Counted from the first letter of the stretch, positions 32,340-43,754 are shown. The stretch: DNA of 64,000 nt from Notamacropus eugenii (GCF_028372415.1 NC_092872.1:15280479-15344478); one strand, 5' to 3'. Translations and numbers: made by a program. The notes: generated from the sequence alone by a model not told the origin.

Positions 32340-33575
32340 TCTACTGTTTTAGAACAAAATTCAGTATAACATAAATTAGTCTTGAATATTATCCCTGAAT
32401 ATATATTAATAGAAGTATCAGAAAGATGTCAAAATTACACTGTTTCACCTATAATGCAGGTATGTACTAAAGAATCTTTCATTTAGAGAAGACGTTAGGA
32501 ATTATTTTTTCAGAAATTCCTATTCCTGACTCTGATTGCATTTCCATGTAACTTCTTGATGTCAAAAGCTCTTGCAAGCAGCTTTTCTTCAGTGTTTGAT
32601 ATCTCTCTGAGAGAAATATAAAATTGCTCATGTTAGATTCATCCAGTGATAGTCCTTATTTGCTTTTATAGGCTTCCTGAATCATTTCCCCAAAATAGTC
32701 ATTTTCCTAACTGCCAGTGTCTGTCCTTTCTGCTTCCTCATTCCAATAGTTATTTAGAAATTTCCATACACCCATTCTTTTTAGTACCTCTTTTAAGTTC
32801 CAGTAGACTTGCCTTTTTTTTTTAAACAATCTGATCTCTGGTGGAGAATCTTTTTTTATTTGTTTGTTTCATCTTGTTTTGACTGAACCTGCACGGCATA
32901 GTTATTAAACAAAAATATAAAGCATTTTCTCACAATCACAACAAATCGCAAGATCGTCATCCTAGAATAAATTCATCTTCACCATTTTACATTCTTAAAA
33001 TATCATTAAGCGTTTTCAGTTGCAGTCCAAACAACAGCAATGCATTTCTGAAATTTTTGTTCATACAGCTTCTTGGAAATGGCTACCCAAATTATATTTC
33101 CTGGAACCTGTAAAAGTTACATTTGCAACTTAGAAGTAGAGTGAAATGCTTCTCTTGCAAACTAATACAGAGCATTCCTGATTCTTGGGATAACACTCTC
33201 TTATGTCCAACTTTATGGTGTGGTAGGAGTTGGGGTGGGCTAATGGAATTGTTGAAGCTGTTGTAGCCATAGCCAGCCCTACACTTGACCCCTTAGGTCC
33301 ATCTCTCCTGGTGCTTTTCCTGTCTGGTGGCTGGAAGTATGAAAGGTTTAGCCAGAAGCTGGGAAAGGTAGTAAGAAGTCTTTTCCCAAGTTCTAGCTAC
33401 CTTGAGTTTCTGGTATAATGGCTATGGAGGGGGAGTTATACTTTGTATTCTTTTAATTCTTGAATTGTGTGTTTTTAATGTTTGATTATTAAAGTATTTC
33501 TTAATTAGATTTTATGGTTCATGAGCATTACTTCATTTTTTAAAAACCTGCTGAATTGAGCTAAATTTAGTCTTT
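32340..33575. other. Repeat-poor unassigned stretch
   Basis: About 1.2 kb with no confidently recognised repeat. The plus frame 33230-33418 looks like chance. Confidence 0.3.
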
Positions 33576-33579
33576 GCTC

Positions 33580-33705
33580 ACAATATGCACAATACGGTTT
33601 ACAAAGTATTTCCATTTACATAAGCTCATTTTATGCTCCACACAACCATAAGAGGTAAAGGATGGGACTCTTATTATTTTAAGGGATAGGAAAATTGAGC
33701 CTCAA
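33580..33705 (-). mobile_element. MIR-type CORE-SINE, 3' half
   Basis: 'cggtttacaaagtatttcca', 'cataagctcattttatgctc' and 'caaccataagaggtaaagga' are an antisense MIR tail and body. Confidence 0.7.
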
Positions 33706-33751
33706 AGATTATTGTAAGGGATAGGAAAACAGACTCAAAGATGTGAATCAT

Positions 33752-34055
33752 GCATTGTGGTTCAATGGAAAGAATGCTGGTCTTGGACTCAGATAACTTG
33801 GACCAGTCAGTCAGTGAGTCCATCAAACAACAAACATTTATTAAGAACCTGCTATGTGCCAAATAGACAGTCCTTGCCCAGGATGAGCTTACAATTTAAT
33901 GATTCAGATATCAGCTCTGCTGCTTACTACTTGTGTAAACTTTGGCAAGTTAGGTAACCTCTCTGGGTTCCGGTTACCTCCTCTGGAAAGCGAGAGAGTT
34001 AGACTACATGACCTGTAAGGTCTCTTTCAGATCTAAATCTATGATGCTGTCCAAA
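33752..34055 (+). mobile_element. MIR-type CORE-SINE split by an L2 end
   Basis: The first half (33752-33795: 'tggttcaatggaaagaatgc', 'tggtcttggactcagata') resumes at 33911 ('tcagctctgctgcttactac', 'cctctctgggttccggttac', 'ggtctctttcagatctaaat'). Confidence 0.85.
33796..33900 (-). mobile_element. L2 LINE 3' end inserted in a MIR
   Basis: 'aacaacaaacatttattaag', 'aacctgctatgtgccaaata' and 'gatgagcttacaatttaat' are an antisense L2 terminus. GACTCAGATA (33786-33795) and GATTCAGATA (33901-33910) flank it as a probable target-site duplication. Confidence 0.75.
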
Positions 34056-34452
34056 GTAACCTAGAATTGAGACTTAAGGTTAGGTCTTTTGGGTTCAATC
34101 AAGTTCAGTGTTCATTCCAATAAATGGTATCTCTTCATAATATTCTGTGACAGAGTTGAATTTGCCTTATCCTACAAACCATTTTTTACCGCTAAATTTC
34201 TTTGCCTTTGGGCAGAAAAATAATTTTAGATATTATTACTTCAGGAAATTAAATATAAAATGCACTTTTGATTGGAAATAACCTACTAAAAAGAAAAATA
34301 GACCAATAGGCAGTAATTCTGCATTCTCAGGTATGGTTCATGGTCACCTCTGTGCACAATGAAATACAATTAAAAATTTACAAAATATATGGAAAAATCT
34401 GACTACATTCCCCTTCCCACATTCATCTGTTTGAGGCATATGGGGGAAATAA
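34056..34452. other. Unassigned non-coding DNA
   Basis: Nothing recognised. Confidence 0.3.
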
Positions 34453-34720
34453 TACATTGAAAGAATATATGAGTGCTGATTTCTTTTCCTTTTAGTATTA
34501 TTAGTGTTGTAAGCGTATAGGAGTCTGAAACCAATTCAGATTAGTCATTATCTTGTGGGGAGGTTCAAAAAACTATAAAGAAGTGGAATATAATAGAAAG
34601 GGCATTGTACTAGACATCAGGAGAGGTGTTTTCTGGGTCTACTAACATGTTTGACTTTGTGTAAGTCAAACTCCAGGACCTTCGATTTCCTCATCATTAA
34701 ATAAAATAAGGGAATTAGAG
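34453..34720 (+). repeat. Dispersed duplication, copy A, ending in a MIR
   Basis: Bases 34453-34697 are closely similar to 55945-56189 (same length, same orientation). The first ~115 bp are unassigned. The remainder is a plus-oriented MIR body ('gggcattgtactagacatca', 'tgtgtaagtcaaactccagg', 'ttcgatttcctcatcattaa') that continues to 34720. Confidence 0.75.
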
Positions 34721-34721
34721 C

Positions 34722-35905
34722 AATACATCAACAAACATTTAAGTGCTTACTTAAGTGCTTTCTATGTGTCAGGCACCATGATCAGTGCTTAGGTACAATA
34801 ATAAATTAAAAGGAGTTTCCACCCTCAGCCTCACATTTTAATGGGAGAGACAACATATGTAATTCAGAATGTATAAGATAAAGACCAAGGAGATAGAAAG
34901 TAACCTTAGTACAAGCACCTAGGGGAACTGGTGAAGGTCTCCTGAAGACAGTGGCATTTGAATTAAATCTTAAAAATATCCGGAAACTCTAAAGGTAAGC
35001 CGTTGAGAGGGAGAGCCTTTAAGGCATGGAAAGTGGGCAGTAAAAGTCAGGGAGAGAGAAGATAAGAGTATCACACATGAGAAATGGCAAGAAGGCCAGT
35101 GTGACCATATTGCAGCGTGTAGAGAGGATTAGAACATAGGAATGCAATGGTAGGAAGGGGCCAGTTATGAAGAGAATGCTAAACAAAGGATTTTTTTCTA
35201 TGCTCATGGAGGTCATAGTGAATCAATGGAATTTATTGAACACAGCAAAGACCTAGTCAGACTTATGCTTTAGGAAATTCATTCTGGCAATTAGGTAGAA
35301 AGTGGATTGCAATGGGAAGAGACACTGGATAGCGAGAACATCCACTTGAGAACAGTCCTCTTGAAAACATGAAACTAGAATGACTCCTGTCTGTGAGTGG
35401 AAAGAAGAACATACATACAAGAAATATCGAAAAGCAAGAAATTACAGCTTTTGGCCGCTGGTTGACTAAATTATTGGTAAGGATGGTGAAGGTGAAGAAT
35501 CACGTATGACACCAATACTGTCAAACCTGAGTGACTGGAAAAATGGTGATGCCCTTATTAGTAATAGGGAAGCTTGGAAGAGAGCTTTTTTGGCGGGGGG
35601 AGAAGTAAGGAGTGAACATGAGTTCTGTTTTGTACATATTGAAATTGAGATGCCTTCAGGACATTTGATGTGAAATGTCCAATAGTAGTTGACATGGAAT
35701 TGGAAATCAGGGAGGGAGACCATCTAGGAATCATCTGCATAGAGATGATCATTGAACTTATGAAAGCTGTAGAGATGATCAAGTAAGAAAATATGGAGAG
35801 AGAAAAATAGACCAAGCCCTGAAGAACCCCTATATTTAGAGGGTATGACATAAAAGGATGAAGATCTAGCCAAAGAGACTAAGATGGAGCATTCGGAGAG
35901 GGTGA
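34722..35905 (-). mobile_element. L2 LINE, long antisense 3' portion
   Basis: Starting with 'catcaacaaacatttaagtg', it continues through 'ggtctcctgaagacagtggc', 'caagaaggccagtgtgacca', 'tttaggaaattcattctggc', 'attgaaattgagatgccttc' and 'catctgcatagagatgatca'. These are antisense L2 ORF2/3' UTR landmarks over about 1.2 kb. Confidence 0.85.
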
Positions 35906-36006
35906 CAATAATGTATATAACATAATTTGCTGGGGAAAATTTAAGCTACATAAAAATGAAATATATCAATTGTCACTAATCAATTATCTTTCATTTTTTC
36001 TTGATT

Positions 36007-36038
36007 GTATGTGTGTGTGTGTGTGTGCGTGTGTGTGG
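36007..36038. repeat. (GT)n microsatellite
   Basis: GT units with one GC interruption. Confidence 0.9.
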
Positions 36039-36074
36039 ATATGTGAGGGTGAAAAAGTCCTAAAATGAACTTGT

Positions 36075-36262
36075 AGTCATGAAATGTGTGTTTCAGTCTT
36101 AGTTCTTCAAAATTCTTGATTTTCTGAGCCTTAGTTCATCATCTGTAAAATGGGAATCGTATTTATATCGTCTGCCTCACAGAACTGTGAAGATCAAATT
36201 TTTAAAAGATCAGGCATGAAATTCTGTTGGAAAACTGTAAAGAGCTGCTTAATCTTGTTGCT
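36075..36262 (+). mobile_element. MIR-type CORE-SINE, 3' part
   Basis: 'ttagttcatcatctgtaaaa', 'tgggaatcgtatttatatcg', 'tctgcctcacagaactgtga' and 'ttgttgctatttttacta' occur in MIR order. Confidence 0.7.
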
Positions 36263-36295
36263 ATTTTTACTACATACTTCAACTACCAGAGGAAA

Positions 36296-36515
36296 CATGC
36301 TCTGGCAAGTAGAGAGCCAGCCTCAGGGCCAGGAAGACCTGAGTTCAAGACTTACTTTTGAGATATGCTTGTTGTGTGAACGCAGGCAAACTACTTAACA
36401 TCTCGGTTCTCTAGGTAACTCTCTGAGACTGTGATTTGCAGGGCAGATGCTGACTCGCATTGGCAAAGGGGATTTCCTCATCCAGACATTACCTATATAA
36501 ATGGAATCATAAATG
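36296..36515 (+). mobile_element. tRNA-derived SINE, same subfamily as 27575
   Basis: 'gccaggaagacctgagttca', 'cgcaggcaaactacttaaca', 'ggtaactctctgagactgtg', 'ctgactcgcattggcaaagg' and 'ggatttcctcatccagacat' follow one another. The head matches CORE-SINEs, while the 'aactctctgagac' body distinguishes the subfamily. Confidence 0.8.
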
Positions 36516-36535
36516 TTCTTATCCCTGTTTATCAG

Positions 36536-36580
36536 GTGTGTGTGTGTGTCTGTGTGTGTGTGTGAGTGTGTGAGTGTATG
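36536..36580. repeat. (GT)n microsatellite, interrupted
   Basis: TGTG units with CTG and GAG interruptions. Confidence 0.9.
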
Positions 36581-36654
36581 TCCCAGTAAGTAAATTCTCT
36601 TTACCAATCAGCATCTGGACCTGGAACTTTCTGCCATATTGCTCAAAATTATAT

Positions 36655-36760
36655 GGTCTGTATGTGTCAGAGGTGGAGATGGAGCTTGAATCCAGGTCTC
36701 CCTGATCTGAAGATGAGTACTCTGGCTACTATGTAGTGGCTACCATGGCCAGCTACCTTT
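36655..36760 (-). mobile_element. CORE-SINE head fragment
   Basis: 'gtatgtgtcagaggtggaga', 'cttgaatccaggtctccctg' are an antisense SINE head. Confidence 0.65.
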
Positions 36761-36839
36761 ACAGTCAGTTTTTTTTGGATGAAAATTAACCCCCACAAAA
36801 AAAAGTCCTACACTTAGGGCTCTCACTTCACCAAGTAGT

Positions 36840-36945
36840 ACCTAATCCATTGAATTGTTATGAGTTTAAATGAGATAATTTACGTAAAAATCTGCAAGCA
36901 TTAAAGTACTTTTAATATAATAATTCTTATAATAAATAATGATAG
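36840..36945 (+). mobile_element. CORE-SINE tail fragment
   Basis: 'tgttatgagtttaaatgaga', 'aaatctgcaagcattaaagt' and an ATAATAAT tail fit a MIR 3' end. Confidence 0.6.
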
Positions 36946-37099
36946 AGAAGCCTGTTCCTCAGTTACAAGGTATAGTCTCATTTATAACTGAATGAACATC
37001 TGAACTAGAGAGGTTGAGTGAGTGGTCCCATGGGACAACCCTCCCAAGATGATAATGTGGTAAATGTTTGCCTCTAAGAAGAAGTAAAAGAAATCAGGG

Positions 37100-37265
37100 C
37101 ACTATAGACAGAAGGTGTGGATTAAAATTCCATGATGAGAGGTGTGGGTGTATCCCTCATGTTTCTGAACCTCATTCTGTAAAATGGGGATAATAATGTT
37201 CCCACAATTTACCTCTCTAGGTGGTCCAGAGAACTTTGTCAAGTGTGCACCACTATCAGAATGGG
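37100..37265 (+). mobile_element. MIR-type CORE-SINE
   Basis: 'gtgtggattaaaattccatg', 'gaacctcattctgtaaaatg' and 'gggataataatgttcccaca' identify it. Confidence 0.65.
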
Positions 37266-39039
37266 AGCTGTGGCTACTAAGGGCATGGCATCTAGGAATA
37301 AGGATGGGCACAGAGATCCACGTTGAAAATTAAACAACTTTCTTTTAGTGCTCAAGCTGCTCCCTGTTTGCAAATGTAGGGAAATGATCATGAAAATGCC
37401 CTATCATCTACATCTATGTAATGTAGAAAACTGAATTTCACTCTGGGTCTGTTAGAATTGTTTGGTAAGCCCAGTGTATATGGAGTTTTTTCTTCCCCTG
37501 AGGTAAGCTGGTACTGACTAAATTAACCTGGCACAAGCAGTTTGAAGGATGTGTTATTGTGTTGGTTTACTGCTTGCCTGGATTTGCAATGGTTTGAAAT
37601 ATGTGACTATTTTAGCCTAATGTAGATGGCATCTTTAAACCAAGGTATAGAAGAATATCAATTCAAAGTTAAAATTTGCACTTGCAAAGCAAGATACAGA
37701 GAAAATAGTCATTCTTACCCTCTGCTATTTCTTTTCCTTCCAGCCTAGACAAGTTCGAGAGGGTGTAGTCTCCTGTCGTGTGATAAGAAATGGCTGTTGG
37801 GAACAATACACAGAGAAGCTATTCCATTATCCCCTGCTTCATCTTTGTCGAGGTAAGCACAGTGGCTCAATCCTATGAAAATATTGCAGCAACAGTAGAC
37901 GTTTTCACTATGCTCCAAGGAGTCCCCAAACCTGAGGTTTGGTTTGGTTGAAAGCAATTAGTTCTCATGAGAGTTGATGTAATCTCTTGGACATTAGGAA
38001 AGAATTAATGAATACAGTAGAAGCATGATCTCTTTAATGAGAAAAAAAAGCTTACACATTTTATCTATAGGGTTCAAAAGAAACACTTGTTCATTTTTTC
38101 CACTGCTTCCAAGTGGTAACGTAAATATGTTCTTTTCAACAAACCTCTTAGATTATGGATATTAAGTATGTCAAGAAATATAATATTTATGCAAATTATT
38201 TTCAGAAAAATATCTTTGGAATTTAGACAATCAAGGCTTCTTTTTCCTACACTAGTTCAAGGATTTCTCACTTCAAAATCAAAAGTAAAAAAAATCTTAC
38301 AGATAAGTGTTTTGTATGAGATTTTAAAAAATATTTCATGCTACCTATCCCTCATCCTGTGTAGTCAAGACATTTTAAAGTGTATTTTAAGTCCAGAATC
38401 TGCTTGACTGAGAATAGCTTTTCTAAGTTTGCTCGGGTCCCAATCAAAATCAGTCTGATTGGTCTCCAACTATTCTGCCCCTCCATACTCCAACCTCAGT
38501 TCTCCGTACTGTTTATTTGCAAGGAAGGCAGGGACACAGAAGAAAGTCAATACATTGGGCAGGGGACAATGGGAGTGGTAGAGGGGAGAACATAAAATTC
38601 TATCCTAACCCAGAGTGCTATGAGTTACGAAAAGCCACTTTGAAAGATGTCTCAGATTCCTAAGCGACACTGCTCTTTAATCTCAGCTCCCCAGCTTTCT
38701 ATCCTGTCACCTCTATAGTGCCTGAGATATCCTTATATGATGTTACCTGAGTGATCAGAAACCAGCTTTGAAAACAGATCATAATAAAGAGCTGAAGAAT
38801 ATATTATAAGGGTTCTGTGATGCAAGTTTACCCTAAGCCTAGATAATATGAGTTGGATTCAGGGTGAGTAAAAATCCCCAGGGTCAACAGAGAGACTCTG
38901 TGAGCTGTTCTCCTGACATTAGGCAGTCATTTTGGAAGAAACCTTCTTTTGACTATGTACTAGTTCAGAGGAAATGTTTCCTGAAATATTGCCTTTAGAG
39001 GCATTGATAAAATATTGTTTTTCGTACTCCTGAGGTCTA
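37266..39039. other. Repeat-poor unique stretch
   Basis: About 1.8 kb without a recognised repeat, the longest such run after 58.6-60.5 kb. The segment 37480-37640 (non-repetitive, balanced composition, near 'ggtaagctggtactgactaa') has the texture of conserved non-coding DNA. Small frames at 37745-38595 show no domain. Confidence 0.3.
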
Positions 39040-39150
39040 GTTAATTTCCTATTCTGACCTTGTATAAGTCAGTTCACTAATCCAAGTTTTATTAGTAAAA
39101 TAATGGTAGTAGCATCTTCCCTGCCCATCTCAAGGAGCTGAATGAGGATG
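39040..39150 (+). mobile_element. MIR-type CORE-SINE, degraded
   Basis: 'gaccttgtataagtcagttc' and 'aataatggtagtagcatctt' fit MIR mid-body. Confidence 0.55.
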
Positions 39151-39167
39151 AAAACAGACCATGTGTG

Positions 39168-39345
39168 GGTCGTTGTTACTGGTCTTTCATTCTTGAAGAG
39201 GACCGATGATGTCAAGATTTGTCTTGACTTGTGTATGAACTGTATTTAAGTGAGGCAGAGCTGCATAAAGTCATCAGCCTCACTCTTGTCTCCTGAGTCA
39301 TCAAAGTCCAGTGACAAGACAAAAGACAGGGTGACTCAAAATGAC
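39168..39345 (-). mobile_element. RTE-like LINE 3' end (antisense)
   Basis: 'ttcattcttgaagaggaccg', 'atgtcaagatttgtcttgac', 'aagtgaggcagagctgcata' and 'agtcatcagcctcactcttg' match the other antisense RTE-like 3' ends in the window. Confidence 0.7.
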
Positions 39346-39422
39346 CTGGACTCAGAATGGTTAATAAATGGGACAACTTTTGTCAATCAGGAAGTGTTGT
39401 GCAGATATACATATATATGTGC

Positions 39423-39424
<2 letters not shown>

Positions 39425-39512
<88 letters not shown>
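39425..39512. repeat. (AT)44 microsatellite
   Basis: Eighty-eight bases of uninterrupted AT. The Ile/Tyr frames over it are translated repeat. Confidence 0.99.
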
Positions 39513-39515
<3 letters not shown>

Positions 39516-39633
39516 AAAAATCAAGACATTTGGTTGCATTTTTTTTTGGTTTTTCATCTGGAACATTTGCCGCTTTGTAGACAAAGTCAGCTTTTAAATA
39601 TGCAGTTATAACTGGCTAACTGGTTCTCTACGT

Positions 39634-39884
39634 CTGCTAGGTGGTTCAGTAGATAAAATGTCAGGCCTGGAGTAAAGTAGACTCATCTTCTAGGGTTCAA
39701 ATCTGGCCTCACACTTACTAACTGTGTGACCCTGTGCAAGTCACTTAACCCTGCTTGCCTCAGTTTCATCATCTGTAAAATGTAAAATCTGGAGAAGGAA
39801 ATGGAAAAGCACTCCAACATCTTTGCAAGAAAACCCCAAATGGAGTCACAAAGAGTTGGCCATGATTGAAAAACAACTAAACAG
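39634..39884 (+). mobile_element. Mar-1 CORE-SINE, nearly full length
   Basis: tRNA-like head ('gctaggtggttcagtagata', 'gggttcaaatctggcctcac'), CORE ('ctgtgtgaccctgtgcaagt', 'cctcagtttcatcatctgta'), then the BovB/RTE-like tail ('ggagaaggaaatggaaaagc', 'actccaacatctttgcaaga', 'agtcacaaagagttggccat'). It is the best-preserved Mar-1 in the window. Confidence 0.93.
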
Positions 39885-40616
39885 CTGATTCTCTAAAGAG
39901 GATCTTGAACTAGTGCTCAGGAAACTAGATTGTGGCTGAGAGTTTCACAAAGGGAAGATAACATTTTGTGCAGCAAGACAGATAAGTGGGGGAAGTTAAT
40001 ACTAAGCTTGATCTCCTAATAGAAAAAAGAGGCAGAAACAACCACTCAAATAAATATCCATATTCACTTTCTAGTGATCTCTGATACATCCTAACCACAA
40101 TGCTTCCTCTCCTATCTTTCTTTTCTGAATTCTAGAAGGAAATAGAAGTTGTAGATTCATATTAAGAACACTTAGGACTGTACTTTTAAAATTAGTTTAT
40201 GAAATACACAGAACAGGACAAATAATTCCCATATCTTGAACTTAATATACTGTTGGGGGCTACTCAGAGTCATATCTACCATGGGATGCTACCATTCAAG
40301 GGGCAGTGGTGCATTTATACTCCTTTGTCATGTAAATAAATTGAGCTTAGCAGGTATCTAGGGCCTTGCCCACTATAGATGGCCTTCTCTGCAGTAGCTA
40401 CTCACTATCTTGGTATTCATGTTGACTGATGTCTTAGAGTTTCTGGCTACCCTTGGAGAGACCTAATGGGCCATGATCTCTCCCCTACAGAGCATTTTGT
40501 CCTGCAAAGTTGATTTAAGAGGTTTATTTTTTATTTATATTTTTATTATCGCTTGCACAGGGCCACCAAATTGCCAGTAATGGTCATACTACTGTTCTGA
40601 TAATGATGAGGAGGAA
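39885..40616. other. Unassigned non-coding DNA
   Basis: Nothing recognised in about 730 bp. Confidence 0.3.
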
Positions 40617-41001
40617 TAAATCAACAAATGAGCATTTATTAAGCACCTATTATGTACCAGGTTCTATGCTAGGTACAAAGACAAAACTGAAACAGGCTCT
40701 GCCCTCAATGACTACATATTCTATCAGGGGAGAAAACGTAGGCACATAAAGGCATATACAGAGTATACGCAAAATAAATACAAGGTCATTTGGTGAGAGA
40801 AAACACTATAAGTCTTATGCAGCACTTAGTATTTGAACAGAGCTTTGAGAGAGACTAAGGGTTCTAAGAGAGCAGAGGTGAAGCAGGAGTACATTCTAGG
40901 CATAGGGGTAAACTATACAAAGACTCAGAGGTGGGAACTAGAATGCCATGTGTAACAGCAAGAAGGCCAACTTGGCTAGGCCACAGAGTGTGGTAAGCAG
41001 A

Positions 41002-41811
41002 GCTGTTTCATGAATTAATCACGTCCATCTCTTTGTGACCCCATTTGGGGTTTTCTTTTTTTAACATTAATTTATTTGTTTTCAGTTTTCTATAATCACT
41101 TCCAAAAGTCTTAGATTTTCTCCCCCCCCCTCCTCCCTCCCACCCTGAGACGGCATGCAATCTTATATGGGTTCTACACATACATTCTTAATAAACACAT
41201 TTTCACCTTAGTCATGCTGCATAGAAGAATTAAAATGAATGGAAGAAACCATGAGAAAAATCAAAACAAAACAAAATGTAGCACAAGGGAAAATATTCTG
41301 CTTCATTCTGTGATCCAATTCCATAGTCCTTTCTCTGGATGTGGAAGGCATTTTGTCTCAAGAGTCCATTGAGAATGTTTCAGGTCCTTGCATTGCTGTG
41401 AAGGGGCTAAGTCTACCAGAAAAAATCCTCGCACACTGTGGTTGTTGCTTTGTACAAAGTTCTCCTTGTTCTGCTCCTTTCACTCAGCATCAGTTCATAT
41501 AAGTCTTTCCAGGCCTCTCTGAAATCTTCCTGCTTATCATTTCTTATAGCACAATAGTATTCCATTACATTCATATACCACAACTTGTTCAGCCATTCCC
41601 CAATTCATAGGCATCCCATTTGGGGTTTTCTTGACAAAAATACTGGAGTGGTTTGCCATTTTCTTCTCCAGCTCATTTTACAGATGAGGAAACTGAGGCA
41701 AACAGGGGTAAATGACTTCCTAGGGTTCCACAGGTAGTAAGTATCTGAGGCCAGATTTACATTCAGGTCCTCCTGAATCCAGGATTGGTCCTTTATCAAC
41801 CTAGTTGGTCA
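41002..41811 (-). mobile_element. Mar-1 CORE-SINE inserted in L2 and split by an L1
   Basis: The antisense tail ('tcacgtccatctctttgtga', 'ccccatttggggttttctt') is at 41002-41057. The rest, from 41633, is 'gacaaaaatactggagtggt', 'tttacagatgaggaaactga' and 'caggtcctcctgaatccagg'. GGTAAGCAGA at 40992-41001 and 41812-41821 is its target-site duplication in the L2. Confidence 0.92.
41058..41614 (-). mobile_element. L1 LINE 3' end inserted in the Mar-1
   Basis: A T-run at 41058 is the antisense poly(A). The minus strand encodes EWLNKLWYMNVMEYYCAIRN-like ORF2 C-terminus at its 5' end, then about 430 bp of 3' UTR. An exact 18-bp target-site duplication, CCCATTTGGGGTTTTCTT, lies at 41040-41057 and 41615-41632. 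Confidence 0.94.
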
Positions 41812-42640
41812 GGTAAGCAGAATACTATGTAATAATCCAGAAATGTAGATTGAAGACAGGTTGTGAAGGGCTTTAAATACTAAACAGATGAGTTTCTATT
41901 TGATCCTTGATATAAAAAGAGGCTGCTAGAGTTTACTGCGTGATATGATTAAGCCTGTACTGTAGGCATTTCATTTTGGCAACTGTGTGGAAGGTAGATT
42001 GGAGTGGGGAAAGATGAAGCGGGGAGATCAACCAGGAGGTTGTTGAAATAGTCTGTATACTGAAGGCCTGAACGAAGATGGTGCTGATGTGAGGGGAGAC
42101 AAGGAGAAGGATGCAAGAGCTATTATAGAAGTAGAATCAACAAATCTAACTGGATATTTGAAATAACAAGACTAACTGGCAACTAATCAGATATTTTAGG
42201 TAAAAAAGAGTGAAGAATTCAGAATGACTTTGGGGGTAAATGTAATTGATTAGAAGGATCAATTAGAAGGTTTACTCAAGGGAGATAAGGCAATTCATAA
42301 GAAGTCTGAGGATCTGGGAAAACTTAATAAGTTATGTTTTGTTATGTTGAATTTGAGATGTCTACATCCAGTTCAATGTGGCCAATAGGCAGTTGGTTAT
42401 TATGGACTAAGGCTCAGGAAGGAGGGTGTAACAGGATGTATGTATCTGGAAATTGTCTGCATAGAAATAATAATTAAGCCTATTGAAGAGGTCACAAAAG
42501 AGAAGTAATAGAGGGAGGACAGAAGGACAGTGACTTGGGGTGTACCTGAAGCTGGGAAGTGATATGGATGATGATCCTGCAAAAGATATCGAGAAAGAAT
42601 TGTCAGGCAGAAAGGAGAACCAAGGATGAGATGTGGAGAC

Positions 42641-42722
42641 AGTGAGAGGTAAGGAGAGGGACAGGGAGAGGGGGGGAGAGAGACAGAGACAGAGAGAGAG
42701 AGAGACAGACAGACAGAGAGAC

Positions 42723-42784
<62 letters not shown>

Positions 42785-42918
42785 GCAGCAGAGTGACAGA
42801 AAGACAGAGGCAGAGACAGCAATAGGGAGGAAGAGAGAGAACGGAGAAGAGAGGAGAGGAGAGGGAAGGGGAAGGGAGAGGAAAAAGAGAAGACAAGGAG
42901 AGGAGAGGAGAGCGGTCA
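42641..42918. repeat. (GA)n purine microsatellite
   Basis: GA/GACA units with a clean GA block at about 42727-42780, then GGAGA-type units to 42918. The Leu/Ser frames on the minus strand are translated repeat. Confidence 0.97.
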
Positions 42919-43293
42919 ACAAGAATCATTCCGTTAAGGGGAAGGACTCATTCAAGCCTTTCCATTTCATTCTTTCATATTTATCAAAGGATTAGGGTAG
43001 AATGTTTTGCTACCACATTTTTAATGTTTCAACCCTTATTTCTTTATGACAGAAAACAAATTTCATGAAGTAAGCTGGTGGGAAATAGGATAGGGAATAT
43101 GTCATCTGTCATAATCTTTATGCCTCCAATAGCAATTTTATTTTAAATTTGCTTAAAAATCAGAAGGGAACCAAACTTCAGAGTCAGATGTTTAATTTAT
43201 AGCCTAGAGCAACCATCTCTGAAGATTTTCAGCCCTCTAATGCGTGAATGATGAGCTTGACTGGTAGAGCAGGTGATAGAGATATAAATTAGT
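42919..43293. other. Unassigned non-coding DNA
   Basis: Nothing recognised. Confidence 0.3.
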
Positions 43294-43460
43294 CTTCCTG
43301 TGGCTTAACCTGACACAAACACAAAAATAAATCAAAGAACTGGCTTTCATCTCTTTATTTTAGTGTATCCACACTCTTCTAAAGAGTGAGCATATCTTTG
43401 ACAGGACTCCTGATGATCATTGTAACTGCTTGTGCTGTCCACCTCCCCAAAATTATTTTG
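43294..43460 (+). repeat. Inverted duplication, arm A
   Basis: These 167 bp are closely matched by the reverse complement of 45920-46086. Exact shared words include 'ttagtgtatccacactcttc', 'taaagagtga', 'gcttgtgctgtccacctccc' and 'caaaattattttg'. I recognise no repeat family in it. Confidence 0.85.
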
Positions 43461-43474
43461 TGTCTGTGTGTGTA

Positions 43475-43540
43475 ATATACACATACACTATATATACACC
43501 TATATACATAGATATCTGTGTATGTACATATATATTTTTT
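43475..43540. repeat. AT/CA-rich low complexity
   Basis: Mixed TATA, CACA and TATG units. Confidence 0.8.
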
Positions 43541-43549
43541 TTCCCCATA

Positions 43550-43695
43550 TACATGTTGTTGTCCTCCAATAGAATAAGTTCCATGAGGGCAAAAATAGCT
43601 TCACATTTGTTATTTCCTCAGCTCCGCTCCAAACACAGAACCTAGAATTTAGTAAGTACTTAATAAATACCTGTTGAACAAATGAAAGAATCTTT
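43550..43695 (+). mobile_element. L2 LINE 3' end
   Basis: 'agaataagttccatgagggc', 'cacagaacctagaatttagt' and 'aagtacttaataaatacctg' define it. Confidence 0.8.
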
Positions 43696-43754
43696 GACTT
43701 TTAGGAAAGAGGACAGCAATTCTTTTGTCTCATATAAATGATCTCCCATATAAA

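Larger units (their letters stand above)
40617..42640 (-). mobile_element. L2 LINE, long antisense copy, interrupted
   Basis: The 3' end is at left ('aatgagcatttattaagcac', 'ctattatgtaccaggttcta'). After the 41002-41811 interruption it resumes with 'gaagacaggttgtgaagggc', 'tttcattttggcaactgtgt', 'agatcaaccaggaggttgtt', 'tgttgaatttgagatgtcta' and 'ggaaattgtctgcatagaaa'. It runs into a purine microsatellite. Confidence 0.85.

Noticed and set aside
39250-39611. Ile/Tyr-repeat frames
   Set aside because: Translation of the (AT)44 tract.
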